Positions 1-5,680 of a stretch of DNA of 5,680 nucleotides are shown one piece after another (positions within the stretch are counted from its first letter, which is position 1; each line of letters opens with the position of its first letter). A program made the translations under genes and the position numbers. Source of the DNA: Bacteroidota bacterium. Its GTDB lineage: Bacteria; Bacteroidota; Bacteroidia; Chitinophagales; Chitinophagaceae. Under the pieces are notes generated by a model, which saw only the letters and a list, made by a program, of their open reading frames with translations, did no database searches and was not told where the DNA came from. The stretch covers positions 1 to 5,680 of the forward strand of contig JANYAL010000112.1 of assembly GCA_025361325.1 (NCBI GenBank), read 5' to 3'.

Positions 1-1
1 T

Positions 2-589
2 ACACTAAATAATTTTGTATCGGATAGTTTCTTTTCACAAAAAGATAAGGAATATAAGAGGGAATCTACTGCTTTGCGTATAGTATCTGCTGCAAGGCTG
101 AGTCCTGTTAAAAACTTCGAATACCTAATTGAAGTATTTACCCACCTAAAGGACAAAGAAATATACCTGGATATTTATGGAAATGGTGATATAGAGAAAT
201 ATGAAAAACTGATTCATGAAAAAGGAGTAAAAGTAAGGATGATGGGTCAAATCAATGATATGTCAGTGATTCTACCTAAGTACGACTTGTTTATATTGCC
301 TTCAAAAAATGAAGGCTTTCCCTTATCGGTGTTTGAAGCCATGGCATCTGGTGTTCCCTTAATGTTGTCCAATATATTACCAGTAAGGAGTATAGTTAAT
401 GAAAATGCACTTTATTTTGACCTTAATGATGAAAAGGCTACTGCAGATATTTTAATATCCATCCTGGATAAAAGAACGGATATAAATGTTATGGCAAATA
501 ATGCTAAAGTTTATGCGGAGCAAACAGTAAGACGAGATAAGTATTTGATTGAACTGTTGGCCATTTATGAGCAACTAAAAGTAGTCTGA
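2..589 (+). CDS. Glycosyltransferase family 4 protein, C-terminal part (5' end outside window)
   Basis: The reading frame is open from base 2 with no stop, so this is the last 195 codons of a gene that begins upstream. The TTG at 74 lies in the middle of a conserved domain and is not the start. What remains is the nucleotide-sugar-binding C-terminal half of a GT-B glycosyltransferase. Numbering from the codon at base 2, NNFV (about 3-6) is the usual linker into this domain. The strand-loop AARLSPVKN (30-38) carries the Arg and Lys that contact the donor phosphates in GT4 enzymes. NEGFPLSVFEAMASGVP holds the EX7E pair, E104 and E112. The family transfers a sugar from a nucleotide donor, usually with retention, at the cytoplasmic face of the membrane. 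Donor and acceptor cannot be told from sequence. It lies 64 bp before the methyltransferase and looks intact at its 3' end. Confidence 0.93.
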   Translation, partial: TLNNFVSDSFFSQKDKEYKRESTALRIVSAARLSPVKNFEYLIEVFTHLKDKEIYLDIYGNGDIEKYEKLIHEKGVKVRMMGQINDMSVILPKYDLFILPSKNEGFPLSVFEAMASGVPLMLSNILPVRSIVNENALYFDLNDEKATADILISILDKRTDINVMANNAKVYAEQTVRRDKYLIELLAIYEQLKVV

Positions 590-607
590 ATTGATTATAT
601 TCAATTC
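588..607 (+). terminator. Weak AT-rich hairpin at the end of the first glycosyltransferase gene
   Basis: A perfect 7-bp inverted repeat, GAATTGA and TCAATTC, surrounds a 6-base loop and begins inside the stop codon of the glycosyltransferase gene. The stem has only two G-C pairs, and the following bases are T/A-rich but not a clean T-run. It could be a weak terminator or a 3'-end stabilising hairpin, or chance in AT-rich DNA. The 64-bp gap that holds it contains no other recognisable element and no clear promoter. Confidence 0.25.
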
Positions 608-653
608 TATTTATACTGATTAATTTGATTAAGGACTTTGTTAACAATAATAT

Positions 654-1595
654 ATGTTTCCTGAATTTTATAACAGAAGAAGTAAAGAAAAATATTCAAA
701 GTTTGAAAAGAAGTGGGTATGTGATGGTATGGAAGCAAAGGAAGTGAATGGTATTCTTCGTTTTACAAATGAAAGTTCATATGCATCTCTTTTTGGAGAC
801 CAATGGAAGAATTACAGACTAACGCAGTTAGATTCATATTCCGGTATACCTATCAGTGCAAACAGACTGAATCGTTGCCTGGGTAATTTAAAGAATGATC
901 TGAAGAATAAACTTGTACTAGAAGCAGGATGTGGGGCGGGACGATTCACAGAAATTATTTTAGAGAAGGGTGCAGTTCTGGTTTCTTCCGATCTGAGTTC
1001 AGCTGTGGAAGTGAACCAAGAAAACTTTCCGCAAAATGAAAACCATCTTGTCATTCAGGCAGATATCAATGACATGCCTTTCGCTAACGAATCTTTTGAT
1101 GTAGTTGTTTGTCTGGGTGTTATACAACATACCCCGGACCCTGAACATACCATCGAAAATCTGTATAAACTGGTCAAAAGAGGTGGCTCACTGGTAATTG
1201 ATCATTATGCTTTTAACAGATCACATTGCTTCCGTTTAGCACCTTTATACCGCAATAAGTTAAAAGGCAAATCCTCCGAAGTGACCATTCCGAATACACA
1301 GCGACTCGTAAAAAAATACCTGCCTTGGCACAAAAAATTCGCAAAAAGCAGGGTTATGAGTATGCTCTTGAACAGGCTATCGCCTGTTATTTCATATTAT
1401 CGTGCCTTTCCACAGTTGAATGAAGTACAACAGCAGGAATGGGCCATGCTAGATACACATGATTCCCTTACGGACTGGCATAAACATTTCAGGAGTAAAC
1501 GGCAGATATTTAATTTATTGGTGAAACTTGGCGCTACTGATATCTGGTGTGAATTCAGTGGAAATGCAATTGAAGCAAGATGTAAGAAACCATAA
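654..1595 (+). CDS. SAM-dependent class I methyltransferase
   Basis: A 313-residue protein with a Methyltransf_11-type Rossmann core. Motif I is EAGCGAGRFT (E90-T99), the SAM glycine loop. D113, at the end of strand 2 (VSSDLS), is the acidic residue expected to bind the ribose hydroxyls. ADINDMPF (136-143) and SFDVVVCLGVIQHTPDP (147-163) are the adenine-contact and post-II regions, and LVKRGGSLVID (about 173-183) is motif III. The N-terminal stretch with YASLFGDQW and RLTQLDSYSG (43-64) resembles the arm seen before the core in methyltransferases of polysaccharide loci. A C-terminal extension of about 130 residues follows. The substrate is unknown: methylation of a sugar hydroxyl or a terminal capping residue is plausible from the context. 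ATG 654 is used because the frame is conserved from there; the next in-frame ATG is codon 26. AAGGA at 631-635 is too far upstream to be a normal ribosome site. Gaps of 64 and 130 bp set it apart from both neighbours. Confidence 0.9.
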   Translation: MFPEFYNRRSKEKYSKFEKKWVCDGMEAKEVNGILRFTNESSYASLFGDQWKNYRLTQLDSYSGIPISANRLNRCLGNLKNDLKNKLVLEAGCGAGRFTEIILEKGAVLVSSDLSSAVEVNQENFPQNENHLVIQADINDMPFANESFDVVVCLGVIQHTPDPEHTIENLYKLVKRGGSLVIDHYAFNRSHCFRLAPLYRNKLKGKSSEVTIPNTQRLVKKYLPWHKKFAKSRVMSMLLNRLSPVISYYRAFPQLNEVQQQEWAMLDTHDSLTDWHKHFRSKRQIFNLLVKLGATDIWCEFSGNAIEARCKKP

Positions 1596-1684
1596 ATAGT
1601 ATCTATTATTCATGTAAGAAAGAATGCCTAAAATATAGCATATACTGATATTCAATCTTGGATAACGTCCACATGAATATACAA

Positions 1685-1715
1685 TTGGACAGAGTTCCCA
1701 TATTCTATAACTTTG
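1685..1715 (+). promoter_or_regulatory. Candidate Bacteroidota-type promoter before the oxidoreductase operon
   Basis: TAACTTTG at 1708-1715 is an exact match to the Bacteroidota -7 element TAnnTTTG. TTG at 1685-1687, 20 bases upstream, can serve as the -33 element. The site lies in the 130-bp gap (1596-1725), the longest non-coding stretch in the window, directly before the tightly packed gene set, which is where an operon promoter would be expected. Transcription would start roughly at 1720-1723, leaving only a few bases before ATG 1726. The rest of the gap holds a 5-bp hairpin just after the methyltransferase stop (1595-1607) and a loose 7-bp inverted repeat (1648-1654 with 1674-1680). Neither is convincing as a terminator or operator. 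Confidence 0.45.
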
Positions 1716-1725
1716 AAAAAAAGGT

Positions 1726-2730
1726 ATGATTCAGATTGGTATAATCGGTTATGGGTATTGGGGACCAAATTTGGTCCGTAATTTTTATGGTCAGAAACAT
1801 TGTTTGATAAGGGCTGTAGCAGATTCTAGGCCAGACCGGCTTCAGATTCTTTCTCAATTATATCCTTCCATACATCGATACAGTGACGGCAATGATATTA
1901 TTAATGACCCAGCAATCGATGCAGTAATAATATCCACTCCTGTATTTTCTCATTTTCCATTGGCGCAAAAAGCACTCATGAACGGGAAACACGTTTTGCT
2001 TGAGAAACCAATGGCTTCAACTGTCAACGAATGTGAAATATTGATTGAGCTTGCCCTAAAAAAAAACCTGATATTAATGGTAGATCATACCTTTTTATAC
2101 ACGGGTGCTATAGAAAAGATTAAAGAAATCATGGACGCTGATATTTTAGGTAATATAAGGTATTTGGACTCTACCAGGATCAATTTGGGACTTTTTCAAC
2201 CTGATATCAACGTACTATGGGACTTGGCTCCTCATGATCTTTCCATATTAAGGTATCTTTATAATGAGGAGCCCTATAGTGTTAATGCAACAGGTATAAG
2301 CCATACAATGAACGACTTCGAGAATATTGCTTACCTGACAATAAATTATTCCTCAGGGTTTATTGCGCATTTTAATTGCTCATGGACCAGTCCGGTAAAA
2401 GTTAGAATGATGTTGATCGGTGGGGATAAGAAAATGATTATTTACAATGATGTTGAACCTACCGAGAAGGTAAAAATCTATGATACTGCATATCAATTTA
2501 AAACAGCTGAGGAAAAAAAACAGATTTTGGTTGATTATAGGGTAGGTGATATATTCGTACCTAAACTAAATAATACAGAAGCACTAGCCTCTGTTGCAAA
2601 TGATTTTTTAAATAGTATTCAGGAAAGTAAACTGCCCAGGTCATCCTATAAGATCGGGATTGATGTCGTAAAGGTCCTGGAAGCATCAGATAAATCGTTA
2701 AAGCGAAAGGGTGCGGAGGTTATCATCTAG
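1726..2730 (+). CDS. Gfo/Idh/MocA family NAD(P)-dependent sugar oxidoreductase
   Basis: A 334-residue protein of the usual family length. The N-terminal Rossmann domain has the dinucleotide loop GYGYWG (G8-G13) right after the first strand, and an aspartate at the end of strand 2 (AVADS, D33) that would favour NAD(H). STPVFSHF (70-77) and the signature EKPMA (93-97) follow; Lys94 is the family's conserved catalytic or substrate-binding lysine. The C-terminal alpha/beta domain begins around 120 (DHTFLY) and holds WDLAPHDLSI (165-174), whose His170 is in the usual catalytic position. The family oxidises or reduces a sugar hydroxyl. With an acetyltransferase and aminotransferase next door, the likely role is making the 3-keto nucleotide sugar, as WbpB/WlbA does. 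The GYGYWGPNLVRNF start differs from classical WlbA, so no symbol is given. The protein begins exactly at the first strand, supporting ATG 1726. AAGG sits only one base before the ATG and is not a usable ribosome site. An A9 run lies at 2058-2066. Confidence 0.93.
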   Translation: MIQIGIIGYGYWGPNLVRNFYGQKHCLIRAVADSRPDRLQILSQLYPSIHRYSDGNDIINDPAIDAVIISTPVFSHFPLAQKALMNGKHVLLEKPMASTVNECEILIELALKKNLILMVDHTFLYTGAIEKIKEIMDADILGNIRYLDSTRINLGLFQPDINVLWDLAPHDLSILRYLYNEEPYSVNATGISHTMNDFENIAYLTINYSSGFIAHFNCSWTSPVKVRMMLIGGDKKMIIYNDVEPTEKVKIYDTAYQFKTAEEKKQILVDYRVGDIFVPKLNNTEALASVANDFLNSIQESKLPRSSYKIGIDVVKVLEASDKSLKRKGAEVII

Positions 2731-2742
2731 TAAATTATTTTG

Positions 2743-3234
2743 ATGGAAATACTTAATGTGCAGACTGAACGGCAAATTCTCAAAAATGTTGCAGTCGGGG
2801 AGAATGTGCGGATCTTCAATTTTGTTAATGCCTATGGATGCACTATAGACGATAATAGTAAAGTGGGTGCTTTTGTTGAAATCCAAAAAGGTGTTACCAT
2901 AGGACGAAATTGTAAAATATCTAGCCATAGCTTTATTTGCGAAGGGGTGCATATAGCAGATAATGTGTTCATAGGTCATAATGTCACTTTTATCAACGAT
3001 AAATTTCCAAGATCTTTCAATGAAATGGGAACATTGCAAACCGAAGCAGATTGGGTTTGTATAGAAACCACAATAGAAACTGGTGTCTCGATTGGATCAA
3101 GCGTTACCATATTATGTGGTATTACAGTCGGGGAAAATTCAATTATTGGAGCTGGTTCAGTTGTAACAAAAGACGTACCCAAAAATGCTGTAGTAGCAGG
3201 AAATCCTGCAAAAATCATTAAATACATCGCTTAA
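2743..3234 (+). CDS. Left-handed beta-helix (hexapeptide) N-acetyltransferase, WbpD/WlbB-like
   Basis: A 163-residue protein starting at ATG 2743; an in-frame TTG directly before it (2740) is an unlikely start. The whole sequence is imperfect hexapeptide repeats of the [LIV]-G-x4 type, for example VAVGEN, VTIGRN, VFIGHN, VSIGSS and ITVGEN. These fold into a triangular beta-helix and trimerise to bind acetyl-CoA between subunits. The loop NDKFPRSFN (85-93), followed by an EADW insertion, is typical of the branch that N-acetylates 3-amino nucleotide sugars (WbpD, WlbB, and the related FdtC/QdtC). The C-terminus has GAGSVVTKDVP (136-146) and GNPAKI (153-158), the usual CoA-contacting end. It lies 12 bp after the oxidoreductase and 13 bp before the aminotransferase, whose amino-sugar product it presumably acetylates. 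The acyl group is assumed to be acetyl by family. No Shine-Dalgarno is seen: GGAGG at 2715-2719 is too distant. Confidence 0.9.
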   Translation: MEILNVQTERQILKNVAVGENVRIFNFVNAYGCTIDDNSKVGAFVEIQKGVTIGRNCKISSHSFICEGVHIADNVFIGHNVTFINDKFPRSFNEMGTLQTEADWVCIETTIETGVSIGSSVTILCGITVGENSIIGAGSVVTKDVPKNAVVAGNPAKIIKYIA

Positions 3235-3247
3235 ATGTTTTGATTTG

Positions 3248-4351
3248 ATGAATGAATTTCATATACCATGCCTTGATCTGAAAAAGCAGCATCAGCAGAT
3301 AAAGAAGGAGATATTCGAGATATTTGAAAAGGTATACGACCAAACTGCATTTTCTGGTGGAGCGTTTGCTGAAGACTTTGAAAAATCTTATGCTTCTTTC
3401 TGTAGGACCCAATATGCTGTTTCTGTCAATAATGGTACATCTGCATTGCACCTTGCACTTTTGGCATTAGGTATTGGTAAAGGCGATGAAGTAATAATTC
3501 CCGCTAATACTTTTATAGCAACAGCCTGGGGGGTAACTTATTCCGGTGCTATGCCAGTCTTTGTGGATTGTGATCTGGAAACATGGGAAATTGATGTATC
3601 TAAATTAGAAGAAAAGATAACTGATAAAACAAGGGCAATTATAGGAGTGCATTTGTATGGTCAACCATTTGATATTGATGCTGTAAAGCAGATCTGTACC
3701 AGACATAAATTGTATTTACTGGAGGACGCCGCACAGGCACAAGGAGCCAGGTATAAAGGAATTCCTGTTGGTGGTTTCGGAGAAATGGCTTGTTTTAGTT
3801 TTTATCCAGGCAAGAACCTGGGGGCATGTGGTGAAGCAGGGGGTATAACAACAAATAATGAAGTATATTATAAACACCTGCAAAGTTTAAAAAATCACGG
3901 ATCAAATACCCGTTATTTACATGACCAAGTCGGTTATAATATGCGAATGGGTGGACTTGAAGCTGCTTCATTAACTGTTAAATTGAAGTATCTGGATGGG
4001 TGGAATACAAGAAGAAGGTATTTGGCAAAGAAGTACCAGCAAGGTATACGTAATAATAAAATTGCCATGCAGAAACAACCCGATTGGGCCCAATCTGTTT
4101 ACCATTTGTTCGTAGTAACTGTTGAAGAACGGGGTGGGTTAATAAAATATTTAAATGAACAAAACATATTTCCCGCCTTACATTATCCTGTTCCTTGCCA
4201 TTTGCAAAAGGCTTATGGAAATTTAAATTACCGGCAGGGAGATTTTCCCAATGCCGAATACTTGGCTGCGAATTGTGTATCACTTCCCATGTACCCGGAA
4301 TTATCAGATAATGAAATAGACTTTGTAATTGAATGTTTGAATAAATATTAA
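3248..4351 (+). CDS. DegT/DnrJ/EryC1 family PLP-dependent sugar aminotransferase
   Basis: A 367-residue protein of normal length for the family. From ATG 3248, NNGTSAL (61-67) binds the PLP phosphate, PANTFIAT (85-92) is the next conserved block, and EDAAQAQGA (159-167) supplies Asp160, which pairs with the pyridine nitrogen, and Gln163. FSFYPGKNLG (183-192) contains Lys189, the Schiff-base lysine. All key residues are present, so it should be active. It transfers an amino group, normally from glutamate, to a keto nucleotide sugar. The Gln at 163, where many family members have His, fits the subgroup acting on 3-keto sugars (WbpE, FdtB, QdtB), but this is only suggestive. Position after the oxidoreductase and acetyltransferase makes a 3-amino sugar the best guess. 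An in-frame TTG precedes the ATG (3245), the same TTGATG arrangement as in the gene before. No Shine-Dalgarno is evident. The next gene starts 12 bp downstream. Confidence 0.94.
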   Translation: MNEFHIPCLDLKKQHQQIKKEIFEIFEKVYDQTAFSGGAFAEDFEKSYASFCRTQYAVSVNNGTSALHLALLALGIGKGDEVIIPANTFIATAWGVTYSGAMPVFVDCDLETWEIDVSKLEEKITDKTRAIIGVHLYGQPFDIDAVKQICTRHKLYLLEDAAQAQGARYKGIPVGGFGEMACFSFYPGKNLGACGEAGGITTNNEVYYKHLQSLKNHGSNTRYLHDQVGYNMRMGGLEAASLTVKLKYLDGWNTRRRYLAKKYQQGIRNNKIAMQKQPDWAQSVYHLFVVTVEERGGLIKYLNEQNIFPALHYPVPCHLQKAYGNLNYRQGDFPNAEYLAANCVSLPMYPELSDNEIDFVIECLNKY

Positions 4352-4363
4352 TTACTTAAAAGT

Positions 4364-5650
4364 ATGTCTATATCAGACGAAAAATTGTTGAATAGAAGCG
4401 ATGTTAAAAAAAAACTACTTGTTCTTGATACTTCATATTCACTGGAAGATATAATTAAAAGGGGAATCTTAACATCAGTGACGTGCCGAGACCTGGAAGG
4501 TTATTTCGAGCATGTATGGACTGTTCATCCTTTTGCAACAATTGTCACTTCTCCCCATTGGACCCCCAGATTCGGAAAACCTGTGTGGCATGAATTTGCA
4601 CCATCTCATACTTTTATTGAAGGTAAAATTGGACGTTTTACCTGGTTAAAATGGATTCCAGGATTAAACTTTTTAGGAGGACAGATTGGCTTACTACTGT
4701 CATTGCGTAGGTTGGTCAAAAACGAGAATATCACTATCATTCGTGTGTCAGATATGTTGTACCTGGGGCTTTTTGGATGGTTCTTATCCCGAATATGTAA
4801 AATTCCTTTCATGGTCAGGGTGGGGGGAAATCATGATAAAGTTTTTGAAACAACAGGTCAGCCAATGCAGAGACGGCTTTTCAAGAACAGGAAGGTTGAA
4901 AAAAGAGTAGAACATTTTGTATTGTCAAGGGCCCATCTGGTTGCCGGGGCTAATCAAGATAATTTGAGTTTTGCACTTTCAAATGGTGCAAGAAAAGAAT
5001 ACAGTACGATATTCAGATATGGAAACCTGCTGTATAAAGGGCATTTCATTGAACCGGAAAAAAGAGAAGATGCAACTACTCTGTTAAATGATTTGGGACT
5101 GAAATCCAATGAATTTCTTATGTATATTGGGCGGTTTGAAAAGGTCAAGCACCCGGATCATATTTTAAAGGTTTTGGCTGATTTGAGAATAAATGGGTAT
5201 GATGTCAATGCCTTATTGACAGGAAACGGGACATTGTTGAGCGATCTGAAAAATATGGCTAATGATCTGGGCATTAAAGACCATGTAATCTTTGCAGGCA
5301 ATCAAAACCAGGAGTGGCTTTCAAGGGTTATTCCTCATGCAGCTGTTGTTATATCACCACATACTGGAAGAGCACTGTCAGAAGCAGCTCTGGGTGGGAT
5401 ACCTGTAGTCGCATATAATATAGACTGGCAACGTGAATTGATTGAAAATGAAGTGACAGGCCTTTTGGTACCATATCCGGATCAACCTAAAATGAGTGAA
5501 GCAGTAAAACGTTATTTGAGTGACCCGGAGTTTGCAAAAAGAATGGCTGATGCGTTGAGACTAAGAGCAATAAATATGCTTGACCCACAGAAATTAAACC
5601 GACATGAAATTGAAACATATGAATCTTTAATAAGGAGATTTTATAAATGA
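4364..5650 (+). CDS. GT4-type glycosyltransferase with altered EX7E motif
   Basis: A 428-residue GT-B-fold protein. The N-terminal acceptor domain (about 16-220) starts with the strand KKLLVLDT and has hydrophobic helices around 105-115 and 129-150 that may lie against the membrane. No signal peptide is seen. The C-terminal donor domain begins near 250 with MYIGRFEKVKHPD (253-265), which carries the conserved Arg257 and Lys262. LLTGNG and VIFAGNQ follow, then SPHTGRALSEAALGGIPVVAYNIDW (positions 331-355). The second Glu of the EX7E motif is E340, but its partner position is Pro332. It should transfer a sugar during repeat-unit assembly at the cytoplasmic membrane; donor and acceptor are unknown. 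It starts 12 bp after the aminotransferase gene with no clear ribosome site, and its stop overlaps the next start. A run of nine A at 4406-4414 lies in codons 15-17. Confidence 0.9.
   Translation: MSISDEKLLNRSDVKKKLLVLDTSYSLEDIIKRGILTSVTCRDLEGYFEHVWTVHPFATIVTSPHWTPRFGKPVWHEFAPSHTFIEGKIGRFTWLKWIPGLNFLGGQIGLLLSLRRLVKNENITIIRVSDMLYLGLFGWFLSRICKIPFMVRVGGNHDKVFETTGQPMQRRLFKNRKVEKRVEHFVLSRAHLVAGANQDNLSFALSNGARKEYSTIFRYGNLLYKGHFIEPEKREDATTLLNDLGLKSNEFLMYIGRFEKVKHPDHILKVLADLRINGYDVNALLTGNGTLLSDLKNMANDLGIKDHVIFAGNQNQEWLSRVIPHAAVVISPHTGRALSEAALGGIPVVAYNIDWQRELIENEVTGLLVPYPDQPKMSEAVKRYLSDPEFAKRMADALRLRAINMLDPQKLNRHEIETYESLIRRFYK
5632..5637 (+). promoter_or_regulatory. Shine-Dalgarno site for the last, truncated gene
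   Basis: AAGGAG lies nine bases before the ATG at 5647 and inside the end of the preceding glycosyltransferase gene. It is the only well-spaced, strong ribosome-binding sequence in the window, and it supports the ATG at 5647 as a real start. Confidence 0.6.
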
Positions 5651-5680
5651 TTGATGATTGGGAACCTTTTAATCACCGGA
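5647..5680 (+). CDS. Start of a further gene, cut by the window edge
   Basis: An ATG overlaps the TGA of the glycosyltransferase gene (ATGA at 5647-5650) and opens a frame that runs to the edge, encoding MIDDWEPFNHR. The strong, correctly spaced AAGGAG upstream and the four-base overlap are typical of translational coupling in an operon, so a real gene is likely. Eleven residues are too few to name a family. By context it is expected to be another polysaccharide biosynthesis or sugar-modification protein. Confidence 0.65.
   Translation, partial: MIDDWEPFNHR

Noticed and set aside
74..589. TTG at 74 as the start of the first glycosyltransferase gene
   Set aside because: The same frame is open back to base 2 and encodes the expected inter-domain linker, so the gene is cut by the window edge and does not start at 74.
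812..1054. 80-codon open frame on the - strand within the methyltransferase gene
   Set aside because: It lies opposite the conserved SAM-binding core, has no recognisable motif, and is a shadow of the real gene.
1595..1607. Small hairpin AATAG-TAT-CTATT after the methyltransferase stop
   Set aside because: A five-bp AT-rich stem without a following T-run is too weak to call a terminator.
1580..1621. 10-bp direct repeat ATGTAAGAAA at 1580-1589 and 1612-1621
   Set aside because: Only two copies, one inside the methyltransferase coding end, in AT-rich DNA. There is no associated transposase or duplication structure, so chance is the best explanation.
1648..1680. 7-bp inverted repeat ATATTCA / TGAATAT with a 19-base spacer, considered as an operator or invertible-promoter end
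   Set aside because: The arms are short and AT-only apart from one C-G pair, the spacer is too short for an invertible promoter segment, and no recombinase gene is present.
2698..3451. Three - strand open frames (2698-3039, 2976-3227, 3218-3451) over the acetyltransferase and the start of the aminotransferase
   Set aside because: They oppose well-supported genes with clear domain motifs, overlap each other, and show no protein-family features.
3978..4283. 101-codon - strand open frame inside the aminotransferase gene
   Set aside because: No motif or ribosome site is seen, and the forward frame is a full-length conserved aminotransferase.
4606..5148. Short open frames on both strands inside the second glycosyltransferase gene (4606-4812 -, 4686-4910 +, 4954-5148 -)
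   Set aside because: Compositionally odd translations with no family features, all embedded in a convincing 428-residue gene.

Overview
This is an AT-rich stretch of bacterial chromosome, coding on the + strand throughout, and it is part of a surface-polysaccharide (capsule, O-antigen or exopolysaccharide) gene cluster. Most genes lack a convincing Shine-Dalgarno sequence. One intergenic gap carries an exact match to the Bacteroidota promoter element TAnnTTTG. Together with base composition and protein style, this points to Bacteroidota, possibly the Chitinophaga/Sphingobacteria side. That assignment is an inference; no phylogenetic marker gene is present.

Layout: (1) 2-589, C-terminal part of a GT4-family glycosyltransferase whose start lies upstream of the window. 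(2) 654-1595, a SAM-dependent class I methyltransferase, separated by 64 and 130 bp from its neighbours. (3) A tightly packed unit from 1726 to the right edge: Gfo/Idh/MocA NAD(P)-dependent sugar oxidoreductase (1726-2730), left-handed beta-helix N-acetyltransferase (2743-3234), DegT/DnrJ/EryC1 PLP aminotransferase (3248-4351), a second GT4-type glycosyltransferase (4364-5650), and the first codons of another gene overlapping it by ATGA (5647 onward). Gaps within this unit are 12-13 bp or negative, so it is probably one operon. A candidate promoter sits just before the oxidoreductase.

How they work together: oxidoreductase, aminotransferase and acetyltransferase are the three activities needed to turn a ring hydroxyl of a nucleotide sugar into an acetamido group (oxidise, transaminate, N-acetylate). 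The gene order matches wbpB-wbpD-wbpE of the UDP-2,3-diacetamido-2,3-dideoxyglucuronate pathway. The exact sugar cannot be read from the sequence. The glycosyltransferases presumably add this or other sugars to a lipid-linked repeat unit, and the methyltransferase may decorate or cap the glycan.

I found no RNA gene, mobile element, CRISPR array or defence system. Nothing here supports a radically new system. The points worth a second look are the amino-sugar cassette, the near-leaderless promoter, the divergent active-site motif of the second glycosyltransferase, and poly-A tracts inside genes.
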